Source of the DNA: Fibrobacter succinogenes | GTDB taxonomy: Bacteria > Fibrobacterota > Fibrobacteria > Fibrobacterales > Fibrobacteraceae | Reading direction: 5' to 3' | Length of the DNA: 64,000 nt | Assembly (NCBI RefSeq): GCF_902779965.1 | Contig: NZ_CACZDK010000006.1 | Coordinates: forward strand, 62,001-126,000 | Part shown: piece after piece, positions 58,651 to 64,000 of the stretch | Layout: each line of letters opens with the position of its first letter | Position numbering within the stretch: position 1 is the first letter of the stretch | Made by a program: the position numbers and the translations under genes | Notes under the pieces: model-generated | Databases searched by the model: none | The model's input: the letters and a program-made list of their open reading frames with translations, nothing else | Told to the model about the DNA's origin: nothing

Positions 58651-60215
58651 TAGTTTTCCTCCATTGTTGTTGCTTGCTTAACGTAAAGCTTCCAAGTCTT
58701 GCTTTGATGTAAGCCGTTCTTGTAGATGACTGTTGATCTTATGGTTTGCTCGGCATCGAAAAATGCTGCTTCAAGTTCTGCTGAAATCGTATTTGTGTTA
58801 GGAACAGAAATAATGATTTTATTTTTTGTGACGTTGAAGAGTTGCAATGAATCTACGACAAAATCAAATGGGTTTTTGTCTTGAATGAACATCTTGACGA
58901 GCCCGTCGTTTGCGATAGTCGTATCGTTGTTTGTGGTAAACCAAAGTATGCTTGGCGTAATGTAGAATGATTTGCTGAAAACGTTCTTGCTTCCGTCTGT
59001 TGCTGAAATCGCAAGAATTCGGTATGCCCAACTTTTATCGGTTTCTTTGAGCACGACTGTTAAAATGCTGTCTTTGTAGAATTTATCAAGAATAGGTTCG
59101 TTTTCGAGGGAAACTTTGATGTCCTGTGATGAAATGACTCTGCTCCCGTCCTTTACAATGAATTGCAGTGTGTCGGCAAAATCAAGTGTGTCTCTTTTTG
59201 TAATTGAAACGATTGTCGGTGCAATTAAATCGACGAGCTTGAGGTTGTTTGCAATTGTTACAAAGCCATCGTTGATTTTGACGTCTTTTATAATCGCTCC
59301 AAAATCAAAGTAATCCGAGCTAAGTGTCAGTTGATATGTTCCTGCTGGGATAACACCTAGTGAAATATTGTTGTTCGTCGATGAAAGATTGAACTTGAAA
59401 TCAAAATGCTTGTTGAAATCGTCCTTGTTTTTTAGCGTCAGCTGCATGGGAACCAATGAGGCTTGCCCGATATCGATTGTTGCTTGCAATGATCCTTCGC
59501 CAGGGAATCCTTTGGTATAGAATGAGCTTTCGATTTTTTGTATCGATGCAAAATTGTATTCGTTATAAGCTTGAACTGACCAATTGTATTTTTTGAATTG
59601 ATTTAATTTGTTGTGAAATGTGAAATTTGGTTCGTATAGAATAGTGTCAATTTTGGCAAACTTTGAATCGGCATTGGCGAAATCTTGCTCGCTCAGTGTA
59701 AATCGGTAGTAATGGGCAAGTTTGATTCCTTCGGTTTTGGCACTCCAGGTGAAGTAAATTGCTTCGAACGGATCGATGGCTTGCGTTCCGTTGGCTGGAG
59801 TGAATGCACTGTCGTTTAAAATTGGATTGTCTGCAACCCACACGTCAAGCGAATCGTAGTGCATGTCGCCAAAGTGATCTTTTAGCACGAACGTAAATTT
59901 GTGGTGACCGGGTTCGGTAATCTGTTTCTTGAAATTGTATTCAGAGGAACAGTATTTGCCGTCCATGAGCCAGTGGTAATCTTGAACTTTAATGATTTTA
60001 TTCGGACTAATCGTTGTTACGAAAAAAATCGTGTCGTTGACATGAAACGTGTCAGCCTTGACTTTCGATGATACATCTGTGATGGTTTTTGCTAGGGCTA
60101 CATTTACACTGATGTTGATGGCTTCTGCTTCGTCAAAAATGTGGTCATCAGAATTAAAGCATGACTGGAGTAAACTTGCAAATGCGGCAATGGCAAAAAT
60201 TTTCAAAAATTTCAT
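58650..60215 (-). CDS. Envelope lipoprotein with Ig/FN3-like modules (operon gene 2)
   Basis: 521 residues, lipobox L-Q-S-C (Cys ~19). The N-terminal Ig/PKD-like unit (YHWLMDGKYCSSEYNFKKQITEPGHHKFTFVLKDHFGD) and the fibronectin-like unit (NDSAFTPANGTQAIDPFEAIYFTWSAKTEGIKLAHYYRFTL) parallel the neighbouring lipoproteins. It continues with carboxypeptidase-regulatory-like beta domains (IDIGQASLVPMQLTLKN ... GVIPAGTYQLTLSSDYF). Overlaps the first gene by 4 nt and the third by 1 nt, so it is coupled in translation. Confidence 0.65.
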   Translation of the reverse strand: MKFLKIFAIAAFASLLQSCFNSDDHIFDEAEAINISVNVALAKTITDVSSKVKADTFHVNDTIFFVTTISPNKIIKVQDYHWLMDGKYCSSEYNFKKQITEPGHHKFTFVLKDHFGDMHYDSLDVWVADNPILNDSAFTPANGTQAIDPFEAIYFTWSAKTEGIKLAHYYRFTLSEQDFANADSKFAKIDTILYEPNFTFHNKLNQFKKYNWSVQAYNEYNFASIQKIESSFYTKGFPGEGSLQATIDIGQASLVPMQLTLKNKDDFNKHFDFKFNLSSTNNNISLGVIPAGTYQLTLSSDYFDFGAIIKDVKINDGFVTIANNLKLVDLIAPTIVSITKRDTLDFADTLQFIVKDGSRVISSQDIKVSLENEPILDKFYKDSILTVVLKETDKSWAYRILAISATDGSKNVFSKSFYITPSILWFTTNNDTTIANDGLVKMFIQDKNPFDFVVDSLQLFNVTKNKIIISVPNTNTISAELEAAFFDAEQTIRSTVIYKNGLHQSKTWKLYVKQATTMEEN

Positions 60216-60919
60216 TTTGCCTCCAATGTGTCGACAACGTAAAATTTCTTAGGTGCAAGAGTATCGGCATCGCCATAAAGGTCTCGAACGATAATGCGGA
60301 ACGAGTGTTCTCCTGCTTTAAAGCCTGATTGCTTGACTTGCAAAAGCGTTCCGACATCATATTGTTTACCGTCAATTTCAAGAATGTGGAACAACGTATC
60401 GCCGTTGCTTAAATCCTTGTCGATGCTGTACCATTCAAATAAGAATGCGGATTCCGGTGAACCATAAAGTTTTGCTCCGCTTGATGGGATTGTTGAATCC
60501 GAAAGTACAGGAGGAGTGTTGATGACGACTGTGAATTCGTAAGTTTTGTTATTGCCCTCTTGGTCGGTGACGATAAGCTTGTTGGGGAGGTCCTCTCCGG
60601 ATCTGTTTGGGTAGAACGAGTAACTACTTCCGTTCTTGAGGAGATTATCTTTATTCTCGTTAGAATAGAACCACTCAAACGAAAGCTCATCATGGAATTT
60701 TTCGGGAATGACGCTAGCTTTGATGGTTGCTGAATCGGAGGGGTTTACCTTGAGTATGGTCGAAAAAGAATTGTCTTTTTGCTTGACCATAATGCTGATG
60801 GATTCGACCGTTTGCAGCTCTTGTGGGTCGTTGGGAGCGTCGAGACATCCGGCAAGAAATATGCCGAAAAAGGCGAAAAACGCTAAAAGGGGTAATATGG
60901 AACGATAGAACAAATTCAT
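60212..60919 (-). CDS. Envelope lipoprotein, short Ig/FN3-like form (operon gene 1)
   Basis: 235 residues, lipobox L-A-G-C (Cys ~25) after a hydrophobic signal. It has the same two-module order as the next two genes: an Ig-like unit (DELSFEWFYSNENKDNLLKNGSSYSF ... NKLIVTDQEGNNKTYEFTVVI) and a fibronectin-like unit (DSTIPSSGAKLYGSPESAFLFEWYSIDKDLSNGDTL). First gene of the operon; its start codon is only 29 bp from the divergent xseB start, with no Shine-Dalgarno site, so the transcript is probably leaderless. Confidence 0.65.
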   Translation of the reverse strand: MNLFYRSILPLLAFFAFFGIFLAGCLDAPNDPQELQTVESISIMVKQKDNSFSTILKVNPSDSATIKASVIPEKFHDELSFEWFYSNENKDNLLKNGSSYSFYPNRSGEDLPNKLIVTDQEGNNKTYEFTVVINTPPVLSDSTIPSSGAKLYGSPESAFLFEWYSIDKDLSNGDTLFHILEIDGKQYDVGTLLQVKQSGFKAGEHSFRIIVRDLYGDADTLAPKKFYVVDTLEAK

Positions 60920-60925
60920 TTGAAT

Positions 60926-60943
60926 TAAATCTAACTATATTCG
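60926..60943. promoter_or_regulatory. Overlapping divergent promoter elements between operon gene 1 and xseB
   Basis: Minus-strand TAGATTTA (60926-60933) ends 6 nt before the lipoprotein ATG at 60919, and plus-strand TATATTCG (60936-60943) ends 5 nt before the xseB ATG at 60949. Each matches TAnnTTTG at 7 of 8 positions. Only 29 bp separate the two start codons, so both elements lie back to back. Confidence 0.4.
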
Positions 60944-60948
60944 TGAAC

Positions 60949-61149
60949 ATGAGTGAGCAAAATTTTGAATATAAAAACGCAATGGCGCGTTTAGAAGAAA
61001 TTCTCTCGAAAATCGACAATTCCGAGATGGAAATTGATGAACTTGCTCTGGAGGTTCAAGAGGCTACGCAGCTTTTGCGTAAGTGTCGCCAAATTTTGAT
61101 TGCGACCGAAAAGAACGTTCAGGACGCTCTTGCCGAGTTGGACGCTTGA
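60949..61149 (+). CDS. xseB: Exodeoxyribonuclease VII small subunit XseB
   Basis: A 66-residue subunit of exonuclease VII, which degrades single-stranded DNA. The typical pattern is present: FEYKNAMARLEEILSKIDNSEMEIDELALEVQEATQLLRKCRQIL. The start MSEQNFEYK is chosen because upstream residues lie in the divergent lipoprotein gene and do not match the family. xseA is not adjacent. TGA overlaps the ATG of the next gene (TGATG), an unusual partner for xseB. Confidence 0.9.
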   Translation: MSEQNFEYKNAMARLEEILSKIDNSEMEIDELALEVQEATQLLRKCRQILIATEKNVQDALAELDA

Positions 61150-61973
61150 TGAATATCGAAAAAATTGATAGTGCAGTCCCTGCCATCGAAGTAAACGGGC
61201 TTACGGTACGGTTCCCGATTCGCGGTGGCATTTTTAGCAAAGTCAAGGACTATTTTACAGCCGTTGACAATGTGTCTTTTACGCTCCCGCAAGGGAAGAT
61301 TCTTTCGATTGTGGGGGAGTCAGGCTGTGGAAAGTCAACGCTCGTCAAGTCTTTAGTCGGGCTCGTTCCTATTGCTAACGGTGATGTTAATTTGTTTGGA
61401 CTACCGGTAAAAAACGGTAAAGTGGGCACGGCTAAAGATGCTGTGCGCGTGTCGGACTTGGTGCAGATGATTTTTCAGGATCCGTTTAGCAGCTTGAACC
61501 CGCGCCAAACAGTAACTGAAATTTTGACCGCTCCCGTAATTGCTCGCGGTGTTTCGTTCGATGAAGCCTGCAAACGCGCTAGGGAGCTTTTGGATCGCGT
61601 TTCGCTCCCGGCGGGTGCCATGGACAAGTTCCCGCATGAATTCTCGGGTGGCCAGCGCCAGCGCCTTTGCATTGCTCGTAGCTTGATGGTGCGCCCGAAG
61701 GTGTTGCTCTGCGATGAAGTGACGAGCGCTTTGGATGTGTCCGTGCAGGCTCAGATTTTGCATTTGCTTGACGATTTGCGTAATGAACTTGGTCTCTCTA
61801 TTCTTTTTATCAGTCACGATATGCAAGTGGTTCGCGCTTTGAGCGATGAAGTCTTGGTCATGTACTTTGGACATGCTGTAGAACACGGCCCCGCCGATAT
61901 TGTGCTCACGAACCCGCAAAACGATTACACGAAAAAATTGTTAGCAAGCGTCCCGACTATTCATCGAGAATAA
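61149..61973 (+). CDS. Oligopeptide/dipeptide-type ABC transporter ATPase (OppF/DppF-like)
   Basis: 274 residues. Walker A GESGCGKST, Q-loop QMIFQDPFSSLNPRQTV, signature FSGGQRQRLCIARSL, Walker B VLLCDEVTSALDV and the H-loop FISHDM are all present, and the DPFSSLNPR text is characteristic of the peptide/nickel (OppF/DppF) class. A ~25-residue N-terminal extension precedes the domain. No permease or binding protein gene is in the window, so it must work with a transporter encoded elsewhere or only partly here. It overlaps xseB by one nucleotide. Confidence 0.88.
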   Translation: MNIEKIDSAVPAIEVNGLTVRFPIRGGIFSKVKDYFTAVDNVSFTLPQGKILSIVGESGCGKSTLVKSLVGLVPIANGDVNLFGLPVKNGKVGTAKDAVRVSDLVQMIFQDPFSSLNPRQTVTEILTAPVIARGVSFDEACKRARELLDRVSLPAGAMDKFPHEFSGGQRQRLCIARSLMVRPKVLLCDEVTSALDVSVQAQILHLLDDLRNELGLSILFISHDMQVVRALSDEVLVMYFGHAVEHGPADIVLTNPQNDYTKKLLASVPTIHRE

Positions 61974-61996
61974 AAAAGGCGGACCTAAGCCCGCCT
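61971..61996 (-). terminator. Terminator of the Mla-type operon
   Basis: Minus-strand stem AGGCGG/CCGCCT around a short loop, followed by six T; it overlaps the stop codon of the convergent ABC ATPase gene. Confidence 0.7.
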
Positions 61997-62033
61997 AGCA
62001 ATTCTTCCTACCGCCTACTTCCTACTAATACTA
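61997..62033. repeat. Low-complexity CCTACC/CTACTTCC-type repeats
   Basis: TTCCTACCGCCTACTTCCTA words of the family seen at 6121-6293 and 7122-7160, here between terminator and stop codon. Confidence 0.6.
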
Positions 62034-62627
62034 TTACTTTACTCTTGCGATATTCTCAAGCGCGTCCTGCATGTACTTGGCGTAAAGCTTGGAGAGTGCT
62101 TCGGCGGCGGAGTGCGCATCGCGCTTGTTCATGCTCTGGCGCTCGTCATAGCGCTTTTCCCACAGTGGCGTATCTTCACCGACCTTGCGGAACGTGAACT
62201 GCACGGCGAGGTGCGCATCTTGTGAACTGCCTTCGTCGATTTCTTCAATCGCATCGACATTGCCGAGCAATTCAAAATCCGGCTTGCCCATCGGCTTTAA
62301 ATCGACGGATTTGAAGAGGTTACTCTTGACCAGGTATTCGCCTGTCACTTGCGTGAGCATCTGCTCTGGGCGCGTTGCCCACAAATCCAAATCGTAGAAC
62401 ATAAAGTCATACGGCGATTCGCGATAAACGATGTTGCTGCGCTGGTAGGCCGGGTCAATCGTAAATTTCTTGACGAGAACGCGCGCGTCGCTTGTAGCAC
62501 CCGATGTCGAAATGGATTCAGCAGAAATAGTGTAATAGCGGGAAGGTTCTGTCGAACCGCCGAGGCAACCCGTGAGCGTGAATGCTGAAAGGAGGGCTGC
62601 TGCTGCCAACAAACGATTTACTTTCAT
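62034..62627 (-). CDS. ABC-type transport auxiliary lipoprotein (PqiC/MlaD-partner type)
   Basis: 197 residues from MKVNRLLAAA; lipobox L-T-G-C (Cys21). It matches the ABC-type transport auxiliary lipoprotein family: YYTISAES near the N-terminus, then VLVKKFTIDPAYQRSNIVYRESPYDFMFYDLDLWATRPEQMLTQVTGEYL, and the WEKRYDER strand near the C-terminus. It follows the mlaD gene by about 16 bp in the same operon, as is common for Mla/Pqi-type lipid transport systems, where it would act at the outer membrane. Confidence 0.82.
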   Translation of the reverse strand: MKVNRLLAAAALLSAFTLTGCLGGSTEPSRYYTISAESISTSGATSDARVLVKKFTIDPAYQRSNIVYRESPYDFMFYDLDLWATRPEQMLTQVTGEYLVKSNLFKSVDLKPMGKPDFELLGNVDAIEEIDEGSSQDAHLAVQFTFRKVGEDTPLWEKRYDERQSMNKRDAHSAAEALSKLYAKYMQDALENIARVK

Positions 62628-62642
62628 GATCAAATCTCCTTC

Positions 62643-63566
62643 TTAACGACCGCTCTTGCCTTCGGAGCGGATGAGTGCAGACGGGTTGTTCTTAATCTTC
62701 TGGGTAAATTCTTCGAGATTTTCAAGAATCGCATTGAGCTCTTCCACGGCGTTTCCGACCTGGTCTTCGTTCTTGTAAACCATGGCATCAACACGCTGCG
62801 TGAGTTTGTTCATGGATTCTGCGGTTTGCATCAAGTTTTCGTTCAAACCCTTGGTGTCGATAGCTTCGAGCTTTTCCTTGAGCACGGTGAGGTTTGTGTC
62901 AGCCTTGGCGGCAAGCTTTGCCTCTTCGATTTCCGCAAGAATCTTTTGCAGCGAAACCGCAGACTTGCTCATGGTGTTGAGCGGCTTTCTGATGTCGGCG
63001 GTCAAGTGGCTTAAGTTTTCGGTCGTCTTTTCGAGGTTCTTGAGCGTGCGCGAAATGCTCTCGGCGTTTTCTGGATTCAACACGCGGGCAAGTCCGTCAA
63101 CGATCGGATTCGCCTTGTTGAAAATATCGCCCATCTGGCCTGTAATTTGGTCAAACATCGAAGCGGCTGCCGGAACGTAACCGCCTTCGGGAACGTTGGG
63201 TTCGCTGAAAGTACCGCCCGAAAGAATAACTTGCTTTTCACCGGTGAGGTTCATGCCCGCGGTGAGCCCAGCTCGTGTCCCTTTCTTGATCGGCGTTCCC
63301 TGGGTGACCTTGAATGCAACGACAACCTGATTCAGGTTTTGTTCGTTAATCGTGATGCTTGTAACGCTACCGACGGCAATGCCGTTCAACTTCACCTTGG
63401 CATCGACAAAAAGTCCGTTCACGTCCGTGTCGAAAATGGTGTAGTAGTTGTCGAATTGCTCGCTCAGGTAACGCTTGAGCACATAGCCTAGGAATATGCA
63501 AATCAATACTCCGCAAAAGAGCATGAATGCGCCTAGTTTAATTCTTTCGGATCGGGTAGTTTCCAT
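62643..63566 (-). CDS. mlaD: MlaD-family MCE-domain protein
   Basis: 307 residues with one N-terminal membrane helix (LGAFMLFCGVLICIFLGYVL), an MCE domain (~residues 38-125: YYTIFDTDVNGLFVDAKVKLNGIAVGSVTSI, GTPIKKGTRAGLTAGMNLTGEKQVILSGG), then a long helical C-terminal part with coiled-coil character. Substrate-binding subunit of a phospholipid or lipid ABC transporter, anchored in the inner membrane and facing the periplasm. It sits between the ATPase gene and the auxiliary lipoprotein gene. Confidence 0.9.
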   Translation of the reverse strand: METTRSERIKLGAFMLFCGVLICIFLGYVLKRYLSEQFDNYYTIFDTDVNGLFVDAKVKLNGIAVGSVTSITINEQNLNQVVVAFKVTQGTPIKKGTRAGLTAGMNLTGEKQVILSGGTFSEPNVPEGGYVPAAASMFDQITGQMGDIFNKANPIVDGLARVLNPENAESISRTLKNLEKTTENLSHLTADIRKPLNTMSKSAVSLQKILAEIEEAKLAAKADTNLTVLKEKLEAIDTKGLNENLMQTAESMNKLTQRVDAMVYKNEDQVGNAVEELNAILENLEEFTQKIKNNPSALIRSEGKSGR

Positions 63567-63577
63567 ATATTTTCAAC

Positions 63578-64000
63578 TCAATCAATAAATTCAAAGTTGT
63601 AAAAGTCTTCGGCATTGTACTCTTTCGGGCACTGCCTATTGAAGAAATGCCTGAGGATGGGATCGTCGGATTCCATGCCTTCTTTCAAAGTCGCATCTTT
63701 CAGGACGTAGCCGTCCTTGAGATAAACGAAGCGGTCGCAGACGATTTTAATGCTTTCCAGTTCGTGGCTCACAATCACCATCGAAACGCCCAGTGTGTCG
63801 CGCAGTTCGAGGAGCAGTTCGTCCAGCGAACGGGCGGTCACCGGGTCGAGGCCTGTCGAAGGTTCGTCGCAGAACAAAAGTTCCGGCTTGAGCGCAATCG
63901 CGCGGGCAAGTGCTGCACGCTTCTTCATACCGCCAGAAATTTCACCGGGGTACTTGTAGAACGCATGGAGCAAGTGCACTTTTTCAAGGCGGTCTGCAAC
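63578..64000 (-). CDS. mlaF: MlaF-like ABC transporter ATPase (partial, cut by window edge)
   Basis: The visible 141 residues are the second half of an ABC ATPase. The frame is open to the window end (VADRLEKVH before the visible ATG-like start), so the Walker A part lies outside. Present are the signature YPGEISGGMKKRAALARAIA, Walker B ELLFCDEPSTGLDPVTA and H-loop VIVSHELESIKIV. The GGMKKR form and D-P-V-T-A are typical of MlaF/Ttg2A. First visible gene of the minus-strand lipid transport operon, 11 bp before mlaD. Confidence 0.85.
   Translation of the reverse strand, partial: VADRLEKVHLLHAFYKYPGEISGGMKKRAALARAIALKPELLFCDEPSTGLDPVTARSLDELLLELRDTLGVSMVIVSHELESIKIVCDRFVYLKDGYVLKDATLKEGMESDDPILRHFFNRQCPKEYNAEDFYNFEFID

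Noticed and set aside
1-64000. CRISPR arrays, rRNA, tRNA genes
   Set aside because: No regularly spaced direct repeats of 24-40 bp with unique spacers and no recognisable rRNA or tRNA arms were seen.

Overview
The window looks like chromosomal DNA of a Fibrobacter-type plant-cell-wall degrader. The evidence is a secreted GH11 xylanase with a C-terminal sorting-type domain, a beta-helix carbohydrate-binding lipoprotein behind a Ser-rich linker, another Ser-rich linker in an envelope protein, many signal-peptide and lipoprotein genes, and intergenic DNA full of short dispersed repeats and hairpins. The genus is inferred from style; no rRNA or other marker is present.

Layout. 1-11.1 kb is mostly minus-strand housekeeping: RecD2 helicase, CstA, a beta-barrel protein, NadA, a phosphoesterase, a pseudouridine synthase, Ppx/GppA, an Ala/Lys/Pro histone-like protein and PanB. 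11.6-20.7 kb holds RecO, a HIT protein, an LpxL-type acyltransferase, an HExxH membrane protein, the carbohydrate-binding lipoprotein, a HAD hydrolase, a CysZ/EI24 protein and the xylanase. 20.9-23.2 kb is a decayed polysaccharide pair (wzz, wzy) broken only by in-frame stop codons.

23.8-40.4 kb is the highlight: nine tightly packed plus-strand genes, AT-rich against their neighbours. They encode a TerY-like vWA protein, a small second vWA protein, a PP2C phosphatase, a Ser/Thr kinase with a zinc ribbon, an Upf1-like SF1 helicase, a tandem HEPN protein, a long coiled-coil McrB-like NTPase, a DUF2357-like McrC-type partner, and an RtcR-like regulator (CARF-like domain plus sigma-54 AAA+ domain with GAFTGA). 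A well-matched sigma-54 promoter lies just upstream of the first gene, which suggests a self-induced RNA/DNA-targeting defence or stress system: a signalling triad, RNA processing (helicase, HEPN), an McrBC-like executor, and a nucleotide- or RNA-end-sensing activator closing the loop. An orphan HicA-like toxin gene and remnants of a DUF4160/DUF2442 pair flank it.

40.9-53.9 kb returns to housekeeping: Tex, ferredoxin, ArgB-ArgD, an Rpn-family nuclease with a 12-bp in-frame repeat, a diguanylate cyclase, two coupled paralogous membrane proteins, a B12-binding radical SAM enzyme, a YwqK/MORN protein and DedA. 54.9-60.9 kb is a five-gene minus-strand envelope operon (three related lipoproteins, two PEGA-like membrane proteins). 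60.9-64 kb has xseB, an OppF-type ABC ATPase and, on the minus strand, an Mla-type lipid transport operon (ATPase cut by the window edge, MlaD, auxiliary lipoprotein). Several genes carry a TAnnTTTG-like element only 4-6 nt before the start codon, which suggests leaderless transcripts and a Bacteroidetes-like promoter.
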